From: an uncultured Gammaproteobacteria bacterium
Lineage (GTDB): Bacteria > Pseudomonadota > Gammaproteobacteria > GCA-001735895
Direction of reading: 5' to 3'
DNA: 38,092 nucleotides
Assembly (NCBI GenBank): GCA_947260025.1
Contig: CAMYON010000016.1
Span: 1-38,092, forward strand
Part shown: one piece after another, positions 25,021 through 37,179 of the stretch
Position numbering within the stretch: position 1 is the stretch's first letter
Layout: each line of letters starts with the position of its first letter
Notes under the pieces: model-generated
What the model saw: the letters and a program-made list of their open reading frames with translations, nothing else
What the model was told of the DNA's origin: nothing
Database searches by the model: none
Position numbers and translations under genes: made by a program

Positions 25021-25557
25021 TTAGCTGGATTGGGCTTTGTAGCGGGCGATGGATTCGAGGATTTCGCGCTTGGCGTCTTCGACGTCGACCCAGCCTTCGA
25101 TCGTGACCCATTTGCCGGGCTCGAGATCCTTGTAATGGTCGAAGAAGTGGGAGATGGAATCGAGCAGCGGTTTCGGCAGGTCACGCGCGGTATTGACGTC
25201 CGAGTAAATGCCCGAAAGCTTGTCGATCGGCACCGCGAGTATCTTGGCATCCTTGCCGGCTTCGTCGCTCATGCACAGCATGCCTAGCGGCCGAACGCGA
25301 ATGACCGCGCCGGTAATAACCGGAATCGGGGTGACCACGAGCACGTCCACCGGATCGCCGTCCTCGGACAGGGTCTGGGGGATATAACCATAGTTACAGG
25401 GATAGTGCATCGCCGTTCCCATGAAGCGATCGACGAACATCGCGCCGGTTTCCTTGTCGACCTCGTACTTGATCGGATCGCTGTGCGAAGGGATTTCGAC
25501 GATGACATTAACGTCGTTGGGCACGTTTTGTCCGCTGCTAACCCGGTCCAGAATCAT
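25021..25557 (-). CDS. ppa: Soluble inorganic pyrophosphatase (family I)
   Basis: This 178-residue protein is of normal bacterial family I length. Active-site motifs are [21 protein letters not shown] and the metal signature [10 protein letters not shown], with KDAKILAVP and [16 protein letters not shown] later. It hydrolyses PPi in the cytoplasm and pulls biosynthesis forward. It lies just downstream of a PPi-dependent phosphofructokinase gene on the same strand, with 96 bp between that contain a possible promoter of its own. Confidence 0.97.
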   Translation of the reverse strand: MILDRVSSGQNVPNDVNVIVEIPSHSDPIKYEVDKETGAMFVDRFMGTAMHYPCNYGYIPQTLSEDGDPVDVLVVTPIPVITGAVIRVRPLGMLCMSDEAGKDAKILAVPIDKLSGIYSDVNTARDLPKPLLDSISHFFDHYKDLEPGKWVTIEGWVDVEDAKREILESIARYKAQSS

Positions 25558-25586
25558 AATATGTACCTTGGTATAAAGGGGTCGGC

Positions 25587-25602
25587 ATTATAGCCGACTG
25601 CC
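25587..25602 (-). promoter_or_regulatory. Candidate -10 region of ppa within a small palindrome
   Basis: On the minus strand TATAAT (25592-25587) is the loop of GTCGGC-TATAAT-GCCGAC. It lies about 30 nt before the ppa start, with no good -35 box. The stem could also weaken readthrough from pfp. Judged by eye only. Confidence 0.3.
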
Positions 25603-25653
25603 CGGCGTTGAACAGTAGGGCGGAGGCAATCCATGAATTTCCAATGCTTTATA

Positions 25654-26910
25654 TTAAAGCTCGAACTCAACGAGTTTCTTTGCTACCAGCTCGTTTTTCA
25701 GCACCACGTAGCGCGGCATACCGCGCTCGTCGTAGTCGGGATAGGCTTCTCCCTGGATCAGGGGATAGAGATACTCCCGGCACTGCGCGGTGATACCGAA
25801 ACCGTCTTCGGTAATGAATTCCGGCGGCATGGGTTTCTCGACGTTAGCGACGTCTGCCAGGTTGGCACGGCCGATTTGCCAGACGTAAGGACTGGACGAA
25901 ACCCGCTCGATCGTCGGCATGATCGCATTCTCGCCGGCCAGCGCCATCTCGACGCCGGCCTGTCCCAGCGCGTAAGCCTGTTCGAGGTCGCTGGCGGACG
26001 CGATGTGTCGCGCCGAGCGCTGCAGGTAATCGGCCACCGCCCAGTGATACTTGTAACCCAGCGCGTCCTTGATCATGTTCGCGACTACCGGCGCTACGCC
26101 GCCCAGTTGTGCATGTCCAAAGGCGTCCCGGGTGCCCTGTTCTGCGAGGAAGCTGCCGTCGGCATTGCGCGCACCTTCGGAAACGACGATGGTGCAGTAA
26201 CCATGCGCGTCCACCTTTTGCTTGACCGCGACCAGGAACCTGTCCTGATCGAAATCGATCTCGGGAAACAGCACCAGCACCGGAATGTCGTAATCTTCGA
26301 TCAGGCCCCCGGCCGCGGCTATCCAGCCGGCGTGACGCCCCATGACTTCGAGAATAAATACCTTGGTCGAGGTTTTCGCCATCGAGGCGACGTCGAACGA
26401 GGCCTCGAGCGCGGATACGGCGATGTACTTGGCAACCGAGCCGAAGCCCGGGCAATTATCGGTAATCGGCAAGTCGTTATCCACGGTCTTCGGGATATGA
26501 ATTGCCTGCACCGGGAAACCCAGGGTTTCGGATAGTTGCGACACTTTAAAACAGGTGTCGGCGGAATCACCGCCGCCGTTGTAAAAGAAGTAGCCGATAT
26601 CGTGAGCTTTGAAAACCTCGATCAGGCGTTCGTATTCGCGTCGATTTTCTTCCAGGCTCTTGAGTTTGAACCGGCAGGAGCCGAAGGCGCCCGCAGGGGT
26701 GTTTTTCAGCGCTGCGATATCGGCGTCGGATTCGCGCGAGGTGTCGATCAAGTCTTCGCACAGGGCCCCGATGATGCCGTTGCGTCCGGCGAACACGGTA
26801 CCGATCTGGTCACCATGCTTACGGCTGGTTTCGATGACGCCGCAGGCGCTGGCGTTGATGACCGACGTAACCCCGCCGGACTGGGCATAAAATGCGTTCT
26901 TGGAGGTCAT
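25654..26910 (-). CDS. pfp: Pyrophosphate-dependent 6-phosphofructokinase
   Basis: This 418-residue protein is longer than ATP-type bacterial PfkA. Catalytic motifs are NGGGDSADT (111-119), IPKTVDND (139-146) with the base D144, and EVMGRHAGWIAA. Lys141 in PKT replaces the glycine of ATP enzymes, a hallmark of PPi-dependent enzymes. It phosphorylates fructose 6-phosphate reversibly with PPi. In methanotrophs such as Methylococcus the pfp gene is known to be beside a membrane pyrophosphatase gene, as here. Here, however, a terminator-like hairpin lies between hppA and pfp. The start ATG has no clear ribosome site. Confidence 0.92.
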   Translation of the reverse strand: MTSKNAFYAQSGGVTSVINASACGVIETSRKHGDQIGTVFAGRNGIIGALCEDLIDTSRESDADIAALKNTPAGAFGSCRFKLKSLEENRREYERLIEVFKAHDIGYFFYNGGGDSADTCFKVSQLSETLGFPVQAIHIPKTVDNDLPITDNCPGFGSVAKYIAVSALEASFDVASMAKTSTKVFILEVMGRHAGWIAAAGGLIEDYDIPVLVLFPEIDFDQDRFLVAVKQKVDAHGYCTIVVSEGARNADGSFLAEQGTRDAFGHAQLGGVAPVVANMIKDALGYKYHWAVADYLQRSARHIASASDLEQAYALGQAGVEMALAGENAIMPTIERVSSSPYVWQIGRANLADVANVEKPMPPEFITEDGFGITAQCREYLYPLIQGEAYPDYDERGMPRYVVLKNELVAKKLVEFEL

Positions 26911-27044
26911 GGTTTAGTTCTACTCGAGTTTTAAATGCGGTCATTCAGTATTGCCCCGTTGCGGCAATCACCGCGAGGCTGTTACTGAGTATTGGGCGCA
27001 GAATAGCGCAATAACTCGTAAAAAACCCTTACCCTGGTGGGATA

Positions 27045-27074
27045 TAAAAAAAGGGCAGTGCTTGCACTGCCCTT
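27045..27074 (-). terminator. Rho-independent terminator of hppA
   Basis: Read on the minus strand, AAGGGCAGTG-CAAG-CACTGCCCTT forms a perfect 10-bp stem and is followed directly by a run of T. It lies about 23 nt after the hppA stop. It means pfp is probably transcribed mainly from its own promoter in the 130 bp that follow. Confidence 0.88.
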
Positions 27075-27097
27075 GCGATAACGATGGCGTCTTGCGA

Positions 27098-29104
<2,007 letters not shown>

Positions 29105-29307
29105 ACTAATTTCCCAACCTATGTGGTGTTGTTTTTAGATGTTTCGGACCCTCGAGTGACCCGGGTCCAAAAAAAGGGTGCATGATAAAGGTTTTTCGAG
29201 TCATATTGAAACTTCTTTGTATTATTTCGGCACTTTTCCGGGCGATTTTCTGGTATTGTCCGCACATCTGCCTATGATCCACAGTGAGCAAGGTTATTTC
29301 CGTTTCA

Positions 29308-31155
29308 ATGTCGAAGCGAGAGCAGCTAAAAGACGATTTCCTCGAAAGCCGACTCATCAGGCGCCGCCTGGTGCTAGCCGCAATTTTCACGGTAATTCTG
29401 CTGGGCCTGGTGCTTGGCAGGCTGTACGTATTGCAGGTCGTCAGCTACGAGCATTTTTCGACGCTCTCCGACAGCAATCGGATTCGCATCAAAGCCCTGC
29501 CGCCGACCCGCGGTCTTATCTTCGATCGGCATGGCGTGGTTATGGCCAACAACCTGCCCACCTATCGGCTCGAGATAGTGCGAGAACAGGTGACCGATCT
29601 CGACGCGACCCTGCAACAGCTGCGGCAGTACGTCGAATACACCGATCAGGACCTCAAGCGTTTCAGGCAATCATCGAAGCGGCGCCGTCCATTCGAGACC
29701 ATTCCGCTGCGCCTCAACCTCGACGACGCTGAAGTCGCGCGCCTCGCAGTCAACCTGCACAAGTTCGAAGGTGTCGAAATCAACGCGCGTCTGACCCGTA
29801 ACTATCCCCATGGCGAGCATGCCGTGCATGCGCTGGGCTATGTCGGGCGCGTCGACGAGCGCGACCTGCGCGAGGTAGATGAAGTCGAATATGCCGGCAC
29901 TACCCATATCGGCAAGCTCGGCCTGGAAAAATTTTACGAACACGAATTGCACGGTTCTGTCGGAGTACAGCAGGTCGAGGTTAATGCCAACGGCCGTACA
30001 CTGCGGGTGCTGAGCGAATCGCCGCCTATCCAGGGTAATAACCTGCACCTGACGATCGATTCCAGTTTACAGCGAGTCGCCGAGGAAGCCTTTGCCGATC
30101 GTAACGGCGCCGCGGTTGCCATCGATCCGACCAATGGTGAAATCCTGGCGCTGGTGTCGATGCCGATTTTCAATCCCAACCTGTTCGTCAACGGTATCAG
30201 TTACGCTAACTACGGCGCGCTGCGCGATTCGCCTGAGCGCCCGCTGTTCAACCGCGCCCTGTCGGGCCAGTATCCACCGGGTTCTACCACCAAGCCTTTT
30301 TACGGGCTGGCGGGACTCGAGGCCAGGGTCAACCAGAAGGATGATAAAACCTGGTGTGGCGGCTATTACCTGTTGCCGAACGAAGAGCGCCGCTATCGCG
30401 ACTGGAAGAAAGAGGGTCACGGCCACATGAACTTGAATGACGCGATCTCTCAGTCCTGCGACGTCTATTTTTACGATCTCGCATACCGGCTCGGAATCGA
30501 TCGCATGGCCGAGTTTATGGCGCAATTCGGGTTTGGCGTCAAAACCGGGGTAGACAGCACCGGGGAGCGTAACGGCCTGTTGCCCTCGCGTGAGTGGAAG
30601 CGCGGCCACGAGGGTATGCCATGGTTTCCGGGCGAAACCCTGATAACCGGTATCGGCCAGGGTGCGTTTCTGGTGACGCCGTTGCAGCTGGCAAATTCAA
30701 CCGCCGCGTTTTCCTCCAGGGGAACGCGTTACCAGCCGCGCCTGGTAAAATCGGTCGAGAAGATCCCCGACTACAACAGGATCGATATAGCGAGCCGCGT
30801 CACCGGGCGCTACCAGCTGCTCAAACCGAAAAACTGGGAACATGTTCATAATGCCATGGTCAACGTGGTGCACGGCTTGCGCGGCACCGCGCAAGGCATC
30901 AACCGTGGGATGGAATACAGGACCGCCGGTAAAACCGGTACCGCCCAGGTTTTCGAAATCGCCCAGGACGAAGAGTACGATGAAGAGACGGTCGCCGAAA
31001 AGCTGCGGGATCACGCGCTTTTCGTCAGCTATGCGCCGGCCGAGGATCCGAAAATCGCGGTCGCGGTCATCGTCGAAAACGGCGGTAGTGGCAGTTCGGT
31101 AGCGGCGCCGATCGCGCGCCAGATCATGGACGCCTACCTGCTGGAAGAATCGTGA
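29308..31155 (+). CDS. mrdA: Penicillin-binding protein 2 (elongasome transpeptidase)
   Basis: This 615-residue protein starts at the ATG at 29308; a GTG at 29284 would add eight residues. One TM segment lies at 22-43, then the dimerisation domain with LPPTRGLIFDRHG. Transpeptidase motifs are S326-TT-K329 (PPGSTTKP), S383-C-D385 and K542-TG (GKTGTAQ). It crosslinks new peptidoglycan in the lateral wall, working with RodA. It opens a tightly packed operon of wall genes; the rodA start overlaps its stop. The usual upstream genes rlmH, rsfS and nadD are absent, replaced by the divergent hppA. Confidence 0.96.
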   Translation: MSKREQLKDDFLESRLIRRRLVLAAIFTVILLGLVLGRLYVLQVVSYEHFSTLSDSNRIRIKALPPTRGLIFDRHGVVMANNLPTYRLEIVREQVTDLDATLQQLRQYVEYTDQDLKRFRQSSKRRRPFETIPLRLNLDDAEVARLAVNLHKFEGVEINARLTRNYPHGEHAVHALGYVGRVDERDLREVDEVEYAGTTHIGKLGLEKFYEHELHGSVGVQQVEVNANGRTLRVLSESPPIQGNNLHLTIDSSLQRVAEEAFADRNGAAVAIDPTNGEILALVSMPIFNPNLFVNGISYANYGALRDSPERPLFNRALSGQYPPGSTTKPFYGLAGLEARVNQKDDKTWCGGYYLLPNEERRYRDWKKEGHGHMNLNDAISQSCDVYFYDLAYRLGIDRMAEFMAQFGFGVKTGVDSTGERNGLLPSREWKRGHEGMPWFPGETLITGIGQGAFLVTPLQLANSTAAFSSRGTRYQPRLVKSVEKIPDYNRIDIASRVTGRYQLLKPKNWEHVHNAMVNVVHGLRGTAQGINRGMEYRTAGKTGTAQVFEIAQDEEYDEETVAEKLRDHALFVSYAPAEDPKIAVAVIVENGGSGSSVAAPIARQIMDAYLLEES

Positions 31156-32273
31156 ACCAGTCGCTGGATTCCGACTCGGTTTCGATCACTCGCCGCATCC
31201 TGGATGCGCTGCGGCTGGACCCGGTGCTGCTATCGTTACTGGTGATACTCGCCCTGTTCGGCAGCCTGGTTTTGTACAGCGCCACTGGTTCCGACCAGGC
31301 GGCCGTGCTGCGTCAGGGGACGCGGATCCTGGTAGCGATGATGCTCCTGGTTGCCGCGGCCAACGTTCCTGTTCGGATGTTACGCAAGGTATCGATCTGG
31401 CTGTATCTCGGCGGCGTCGGATTGCTGGTTGCGGTGATGTTTTTTGGCGAGGTCGGCAAGGGTGCGCAGCGCTGGCTGGACCTTGGCTTTATCCGCTTTC
31501 AGCCCTCTGAGATTCTCAAACTGGCGGTACCGATGATTGTCGCAACCTATCTTGCCGACCGCGTATTGCCGGTCGGTTTCAAGGAGCTGGTGGTTTCGTC
31601 GGTACTGGTGATGATTCCGGTAATGTTAATCGCCCGCCAGCCCGACCTCGGGACCGCGATACTGGTCGGCAGCGCCGGTTTCTTCGTGCTGTTTCTGGCC
31701 GGGGTACGCTGGCGCATCATAATCAGCCTGGGCGTCCTGTTCTCGGCAATGGCACCGCTGTTGTGGAAATTCGCGTTGCATGATTACCAGCGCAAGCGCA
31801 TATTGACCCTGCTCGATCCCGAAAGCGATCCGCTGGGTTCCGGTTACCATATAATCCAGTCGAAAATTGCGATTGGTTCGGGCGGCGTTTACGGCAAGGG
31901 ATGGTTGAACGGCACGCAATCGCAGCTCGATTTCATCCCGGAACGATCGACCGATTTCATTTTTTCCGTGTTCGGCGAAGAGTTTGGCTTCTTTGGCAGC
32001 GTCGTGTTGATTTTAATTTACCTGGCAATTATCTTTCGAGGGCTATACATAGCGGCGCATTCGAACGAAAATTTTGGTCGCCTGCTGGCCGGCGCACTGA
32101 GTTTGACGTTTTTCGTCTATTTGTTCGTCAATACCGGTATGGTGGCCGGCATGCTGCCCGTGGTAGGCGTGCCCCTGCCGCTAATCAGTTACGGCGGCAC
32201 TTCAATGGTAACCCTGATGATGGGGTTTGGATTAATAATGTCGATTAGATCGGCGAAACGGTTCTTAGTTTGA
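31152..32273 (+). CDS. rodA: RodA peptidoglycan glycosyltransferase (SEDS)
   Basis: This 373-residue polytopic SEDS protein starts at GTG, overlapping the mrdA stop (GTGA). Motifs are GAQRWLDLGFIRFQPSE, RQPDLGTA with the aspartate needed for glycosyltransferase activity, GSGGVYGKGW, FIPERSTDFIFSVFGEEFGF, and the end VPLPLISYGG. It polymerises glycan strands from lipid II with PBP2 as partner. Its stop TGA shares one base with the mltB ATG. Confidence 0.96.
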   Translation: MNQSLDSDSVSITRRILDALRLDPVLLSLLVILALFGSLVLYSATGSDQAAVLRQGTRILVAMMLLVAAANVPVRMLRKVSIWLYLGGVGLLVAVMFFGEVGKGAQRWLDLGFIRFQPSEILKLAVPMIVATYLADRVLPVGFKELVVSSVLVMIPVMLIARQPDLGTAILVGSAGFFVLFLAGVRWRIIISLGVLFSAMAPLLWKFALHDYQRKRILTLLDPESDPLGSGYHIIQSKIAIGSGGVYGKGWLNGTQSQLDFIPERSTDFIFSVFGEEFGFFGSVVLILIYLAIIFRGLYIAAHSNENFGRLLAGALSLTFFVYLFVNTGMVAGMLPVVGVPLPLISYGGTSMVTLMMGFGLIMSIRSAKRFLV

Positions 32274-33268
32274 TGAAAAAGCTTGTATTGGTACTTGGAT
32301 TATTTATCTCGCCGATGGTCATGGCGCTCGATATTCCCGATGGAGATTACCAGGGGCGCGCGGACGTGAGTGCTTTCGTGCAGCGTATTGCCAGCGAAAC
32401 CGATTATACCGAAGCCGAGCTGGTCGACCTTTTTTCCCAGGTGAAAAAACAGGAGCACCTGTTCGCGTTACTGGACAAGCCGGCGGAAAAGGAACTCGAG
32501 TGGTACCAGTACCGCGGTATCTTCATCAAGGACAAGCGTATCGATCTTGGCGTCGAGTTCTGGCAACAGCATCGGGAGTTGCTGGACGAGGTCAGCGAGA
32601 AAACCGGCGTACCGCCCGAAATCATTGTCGCGATTATCGGCGTCGAAACCTTTTACGGTATCTACAAGGGTAAGGACCCGGTGTTCGACAGCCTCGTGAC
32701 CCTGGCCTTCGACTACCCCCGGCGCGCCAAATTCTTTACCCGCGAACTGGAGCAGTTTCTGCTACTGGCCAAGGAGCAGGGATTCGAGGCGCGCGCGCTG
32801 CGTGGTTCCTATGCCGGGGCCATGGGTATGCCGCAGTTCATATCTTCCAGCTATCGTAACTACGCGATCGACTTCGACCGGGATGGGCAGACTAATCTGT
32901 TCGACAGCATCGCCGATATCACCGGCAGCGTCGCCAACTACTTCGTCAAGCACGGCTGGAAGCGCGATGGACGCGTGGCGCGGCCACTGGAGGCGGCGGA
33001 AAACAATTCGATCGAGTCTCTCGAACCGGGAGTCAAACCGTCCTACAAGTGGGCCGATCTAAAACGCAGCGGACTGGATTCGAAATTTGAAATCAGCGAA
33101 GAGACGCCGGTCGCGCTGGTGAGATTACAGCAGCGTGATCGCCCGGAGTACTGGGCCGGGTTCCAGAATTTTTACGTGATCACGCGATACAATCACAGCG
33201 AGCTCTACGCAATGGCGGTTTATCAACTGGCCAAATTAATTAGCCACCAGTATAAAAAGACGACATGA
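32273..33268 (+). CDS. mltB: Lytic murein transglycosylase B
   Basis: This 331-residue protein has a signal peptide ending near VMALD (residue 20). It has no lipobox cysteine, so it is probably a soluble periplasmic form, unlike the E. coli lipoprotein. Catalytic Glu125 lies in IIGVETFYGIYKG. SYAGAMGMPQFISSSYRNYAIDFDRDG follows as in the family. It cleaves glycan strands to make 1,6-anhydro ends, balancing synthesis by RodA-PBP2. It is placed between rodA and rlpA, the Pseudomonas-like order; start and end overlap both neighbours by a few bases. Confidence 0.95.
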   Translation: MKKLVLVLGLFISPMVMALDIPDGDYQGRADVSAFVQRIASETDYTEAELVDLFSQVKKQEHLFALLDKPAEKELEWYQYRGIFIKDKRIDLGVEFWQQHRELLDEVSEKTGVPPEIIVAIIGVETFYGIYKGKDPVFDSLVTLAFDYPRRAKFFTRELEQFLLLAKEQGFEARALRGSYAGAMGMPQFISSSYRNYAIDFDRDGQTNLFDSIADITGSVANYFVKHGWKRDGRVARPLEAAENNSIESLEPGVKPSYKWADLKRSGLDSKFEISEETPVALVRLQQRDRPEYWAGFQNFYVITRYNHSELYAMAVYQLAKLISHQYKKTT

Positions 33269-34047
33269 GACTTAAGCTACTGCTGTGCCTGACAGTTTCA
33301 CTGGCGTTGAGCGCCTGTAGCTTCGGGGTACCGATCGGGGACCGGGGCAAGACGCAGGTCCCGGTTGCGACGAGCACCCAGAAATCGAAGTACGGCAACC
33401 CTTCATCCTATGTGGTGTTCGGCAAGCGCTACCACGTGCTCGATAGCTCCGACGGCTTCGTGCAGCGCGGAATCGCCTCCTGGTACGGGATCAAGTTTCA
33501 TGGACGTAAAACTTCCAGTGGTGAAATCTACAACATGCACGCCATGACCGCGGCCCACAAGACGCTGCCGCTACCGGCCTACGTGCACGTGAAGAATCTC
33601 GACAACGGCCGCAGCGCGGTGGTGCGGGTTAACGATCGCGGCCCCTTCGTTCAGGGTCGCATTATCGACCTGTCCTACGGGGCTGCCAAAAAACTCGGCG
33701 TCAAGGGGCCGGGTACCGCCAATGTGGAAATCAGGGTGGTTAGCAGGGGCCAGTCCCAACCGACCAGCGTGGTGCGCACCATACCGTTAACCGACGAAGC
33801 GGATAAGGATGTGCCGCTGTTTATCCAGATGGGTTCTTTTTCCAGCCAGTTGAACGCCAGCAACCTGGTGCAGGATCTGCATGCGGTTAACGAAACCTCG
33901 GCGCGAGTATCGCAGTTGCAAACCGATAACGGCCTGTTTTACCGGGTGCGAGTCGGCCCGCTGTTCGATATCGATGAAGCCAATGCCATTGTCCAACGCC
34001 TCAAGGGCAAGGGCTTCCAAACCGCACGTATCGTGGTCCAGGACTAG
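33265..34047 (+). CDS. rlpA: RlpA lytic transglycosylase lipoprotein
   Basis: This 260-residue protein has a lipoprotein signal with lipobox LSAC (Cys18). The double-psi beta-barrel domain has GIASWYGIKFHGRKTSSGE, AMTAAHKTLPL and VRVNDRGPFV. A C-terminal SPOR domain (about 185-260) has FIQMGSFSSQLNA and YRVRVGPLFD, which binds denuded glycans at the septum. RlpA cleaves naked glycan in the outer-membrane-facing periplasm. The start overlaps mltB (ATGA). About 100 bp then separate it from dacA. Confidence 0.95.
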   Translation: MRLKLLLCLTVSLALSACSFGVPIGDRGKTQVPVATSTQKSKYGNPSSYVVFGKRYHVLDSSDGFVQRGIASWYGIKFHGRKTSSGEIYNMHAMTAAHKTLPLPAYVHVKNLDNGRSAVVRVNDRGPFVQGRIIDLSYGAAKKLGVKGPGTANVEIRVVSRGQSQPTSVVRTIPLTDEADKDVPLFIQMGSFSSQLNASNLVQDLHAVNETSARVSQLQTDNGLFYRVRVGPLFDIDEANAIVQRLKGKGFQTARIVVQD

Positions 34048-34150
34048 GCTGGATGTCGATCGGAAGTCTTAGCCGATAAACCTTGAGCGCATTAACCGTG
34101 ATCGCTACAATCGCGCCAGTTTCACAAGCCCACCAGGTAACCAGTTTCCT

Positions 34151-35290
34151 ATGAAGATAGTCTCGCTTTTTGTCGTAATTCTGACTGCACTGTTTTCCGG
34201 TTCCGGCTGGGCCGCGGCCAAGCCGATACCGAATCCGCCCGAGCTCGACGCCACCAGCTATTTCCTGGTTGATTTCGATTCGGGCAAGGTGCTCGCGGAA
34301 AAGGATCCGGACAAGCATATCGAGCCCGCCAGTATTACCAAGTTGATGACCGCTTACCTGGTCGACAAGGCGATTGCCGATGGCGACATTGCGCTGGATG
34401 AAATGGTTACCATCAGCGAAAAGGCCTGGCGTATGAAAGGCTCTAAAATGTTCGTCGAAGTCGGCAAGCAGGTGCCGGTCGATGATTTACTCAAGGGACT
34501 GATTATACAGTCTGGTAACGATGCCAGCGTGGCGCTGGCCGAGCATATTGCCGGATCCGAGTCCGCGTTTGCGGGTTACATGAACCACCAGGCGCAACTG
34601 CTCGGGATGACGAATACGAATTTCGTCAACTCTACCGGCTGGCCGGACGAAAATCACTACAGCAGTGCGCGCGATATTGCCACCTTGACGCGCGCGGTCA
34701 TTAGCGAATTCCCGGAATCATACAGCTACTACAAAGAGCGTGAATACACCTATAACGAGATTCGTCAATTCAATCGCAACCGCCTGTTGTGGCGAGACGA
34801 CACGGTGGACGGGGTCAAGACTGGCCACACCGAGGCGGCCGGGTTTTGCCTGGTGGCGTCGGCCCAGCGCGAAGACATGCGCCTGATTTCGGTGGTGCTG
34901 GGTGCCAATTCCGACAAGGCCCGCACCCAGAGCAGCCAGTCTTTGCTGAATTACGGCTTCCGCTTCTACGAGACCCACAAGCTCTACCGCGCCGAAGAGG
35001 TATTGAAAACCGCACGAATCTGGTACGGCGAGCAGGAGCAGGTCAACCTCGGCGTGGGTAAGGATATTCATATAACAATCCCGCGCGGCCGCTATCGCGA
35101 TCTCGATGCGTCGATGGAAATCGATCGTGAAATTTCGGCTCCGGTTGCCCTGGGCCAACAGCTCGGCCAGGTCAACATCAAGCTCGACGACGAGTTGATG
35201 CTGAGTGAGGATATCGTTGCGATGCAGGACGTCGGCGAAGGCAGCTTTTTCGTCAGGACCATGGACAGCATCAAGCTGATGTTTCGCTGA
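34151..35290 (+). CDS. dacA: D-alanyl-D-alanine carboxypeptidase (PBP5/6 type)
   Basis: This 379-residue protein has a signal peptide ending near GWAAA. Active-site motifs are S61-IT-K64, S121-G-N123 and K223-TG. The C-terminal PBP5-like domain follows, and the last residues (FFVRTMDSIKLMFR) look like the amphipathic helix that holds PBP5 to the membrane. It trims the terminal D-Ala of pentapeptides. The stop overlaps the ybeD start. In Pseudomonas the gene at this place is called dacC. Confidence 0.95.
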   Translation: MKIVSLFVVILTALFSGSGWAAAKPIPNPPELDATSYFLVDFDSGKVLAEKDPDKHIEPASITKLMTAYLVDKAIADGDIALDEMVTISEKAWRMKGSKMFVEVGKQVPVDDLLKGLIIQSGNDASVALAEHIAGSESAFAGYMNHQAQLLGMTNTNFVNSTGWPDENHYSSARDIATLTRAVISEFPESYSYYKEREYTYNEIRQFNRNRLLWRDDTVDGVKTGHTEAAGFCLVASAQREDMRLISVVLGANSDKARTQSSQSLLNYGFRFYETHKLYRAEEVLKTARIWYGEQEQVNLGVGKDIHITIPRGRYRDLDASMEIDREISAPVALGQQLGQVNIKLDDELMLSEDIVAMQDVGEGSFFVRTMDSIKLMFR

Positions 35291-35577
35291 TGAGCGGGCC
35301 GGCAGATTCAGTTGAGTCCGGCTTAGCGCTGATCGATTATCCCAGCCGATTCCCGCTCAAGGTTTTTGGCAATCATTCCGATGATTTCGAGTCCATCGTA
35401 CTCGAACTTGTCAGGGCGCGCTGCCCGCAGGCCGAGCATATAGAAGTGCGGCGGCGTAGCAGCAAGGGCGGCAAGTATCTCGCCCTGACGCTGACCTTTA
35501 CCGTTTACAGTCAGCAGCAACTGGAAGAAATCTACCAGGATCTGTACGATTGTGAGCACGTCGTAATGTCGCTCTAA
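35290..35577 (+). CDS. ybeD: YbeD-like protein (DUF493)
   Basis: This 95-residue protein opens [15 protein letters not shown] after a short variable N-terminus and has [31 protein letters not shown], both typical of the YbeD family with an ACT-like fold. Its function is not established; it is conserved between dacA and lipB. It starts within the dacA stop and ends 5 nt before lipB. Confidence 0.94.
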   Translation: MSGPADSVESGLALIDYPSRFPLKVFGNHSDDFESIVLELVRARCPQAEHIEVRRRSSKGGKYLALTLTFTVYSQQQLEEIYQDLYDCEHVVMSL

Positions 35578-35582
35578 GTATC

Positions 35583-36224
35583 ATGTCCCAGGCGCCAATC
35601 CGGGTCAGGAAGCTGGGCCGCACGGAATACCGGCAAACCTGGCAGGCAATGCAGGACTTTACCAACCGTCGCGATCGAGATACTGCCGATGAGCTATGGC
35701 TTACCGAGCATGACCCCGTATTCACCCAGGGCCTGAACGGTCGCGCCGAACACCTGTTGTCGCCGGGCGATATCCCGGTGCTGCAGATCGATCGCGGCGG
35801 GCAGGTGACCTATCATGGTCCGGGCCAACTGGTGCTTTACTGCCTGCTGAACATCACGCGCCTGGGCCTCGGCGTTAAAGGACTGGTTGCCGTGATCGAA
35901 AGGTCGGTGATCCAGTTGCTGCGCGGTTACGGTGTCAGCGCGCAGGGCCGGGCCGGGGCGCCGGGGGTTTACGTCGGTGACGCCAAGATTGCGGCGCTTG
36001 GATTGCGTATTCGAAAGGGATGTTGCTATCATGGCCTGAGTCTCAACGTCGATATGGATCTCGAGCCGTTTACCCGCATCAATCCTTGCGGCTACCAGGG
36101 GCTCGCGGTCACCCGGTTGCACGATTTGGGTGTCACTGATGAAATCGACGTCGTCGGCCAGAAACTGGCCAACATACTTATTGGAAACTTAAGTGAAGAA
36201 AAACCAGGTAGTGCAGGGAGTTAA
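35583..36224 (+). CDS. lipB: Octanoyltransferase
   Basis: This 213-residue protein has the LipB motifs [32 protein letters not shown] with Lys135, [13 protein letters not shown] and [10 protein letters not shown] with Cys169. The Cys/Lys dyad moves octanoyl from acyl carrier protein to lipoyl domains. The C-terminal end runs 32 nt into lipA, so the two are coupled; the tail from about residue 203 is atypical because it is read from the lipA start region. Confidence 0.96.
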   Translation: MSQAPIRVRKLGRTEYRQTWQAMQDFTNRRDRDTADELWLTEHDPVFTQGLNGRAEHLLSPGDIPVLQIDRGGQVTYHGPGQLVLYCLLNITRLGLGVKGLVAVIERSVIQLLRGYGVSAQGRAGAPGVYVGDAKIAALGLRIRKGCCYHGLSLNVDMDLEPFTRINPCGYQGLAVTRLHDLGVTDEIDVVGQKLANILIGNLSEEKPGSAGS

Positions 36225-37146
36225 ACTCAAGGGCGCCGATAAGGTCGCGCGCATCCCGATCAAGGTGGTGCCGTCGAAGAGCGTGCAGCGCAAGCCGCCC
36301 TGGATTCGCGCCAAGGCGCCGACCGGCGATCGCGTCAAGCAACTCAAGGCGCGCCTGCGGGAGAACAGCCTGTACACGGTTTGCGAGGAAGCCTCCTGCC
36401 CCAACCTGGGCGAGTGCTTTTCGAAGGGCACCGCCACCTTCATGATCATGGGCGATATCTGCACCCGGCGCTGCCCGTTTTGCGATGTCGGCCACGGTCG
36501 GCCCAATCCACTCGATACGACCGAACCGGCCAACCTCGCCAGGACTATCCACGCGATGGGCCTGCGTTACGTCGTGATTACCTCGGTGGATCGCGACGAT
36601 CTGCGTGATGGCGGTGCAGCGCATTTTGTCGAATGCATACTGGAAACCCGTAAGCTCAATCCCGATATTCAGATCGAAATTCTGACGCCGGATTTCCGCG
36701 GCCGCATGGACGTCGCGCTTGAAGTCATGACCCAGGCGCCGCCCGACGTGTTTAACCACAACCTCGAGTCGGTGCCGTCGCTGTACAAGAAAATCCGCCC
36801 CGGTTCCGACTACGAATGGTCGCTCGACCTGCTGCAACAGTTCAAACAAATGCACCCGCAGGTGCCCACCAAGTCTGGCCTGATGCTCGGACTCGGCGAG
36901 GAGATCGACGAGGTCAAACAGGTGTTGCGCGACATGCGGGGGCACGACGTCAACATGCTGACCCTGGGTCAGTACCTGCAACCCAGCCTCGATCATCTCG
37001 CGGTCGAACGTTTCGTCACCCCCGATGAATTCGACGAGCTCGGCGCCTACGCCGAATCCATTGGCTTCGACCAGGTCGCCAGCGGCCCGATGGTGCGCTC
37101 GTCCTATCACGCCGACCTCCAGGCCGAAGCCGTCCTCAACTCCTAA
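36193..37146 (+). CDS. lipA: Lipoyl synthase
   Basis: This 317-residue protein starts at GTG inside lipB; a second in-frame GTG at 36211 is an alternative. The auxiliary cluster motif is C64-EEAS-C69-PNLGE-C75 and the radical SAM motif is C90-TRR-C94-PF-C97. [14 protein letters not shown] and the terminal RSSYHA, whose serine ligates the auxiliary cluster, are present. It inserts two sulfurs into octanoyl groups. It is the last gene of the wall-lipoate run; a large palindromic element starts 33 nt after its stop. Confidence 0.97.
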   Translation: MKKNQVVQGVKLKGADKVARIPIKVVPSKSVQRKPPWIRAKAPTGDRVKQLKARLRENSLYTVCEEASCPNLGECFSKGTATFMIMGDICTRRCPFCDVGHGRPNPLDTTEPANLARTIHAMGLRYVVITSVDRDDLRDGGAAHFVECILETRKLNPDIQIEILTPDFRGRMDVALEVMTQAPPDVFNHNLESVPSLYKKIRPGSDYEWSLDLLQQFKQMHPQVPTKSGLMLGLGEEIDEVKQVLRDMRGHDVNMLTLGQYLQPSLDHLAVERFVTPDEFDELGAYAESIGFDQVASGPMVRSSYHADLQAEAVLNS

Positions 37147-37179
37147 TATCAAACATCGTTTGTCTAAGGCTTTCCCATA

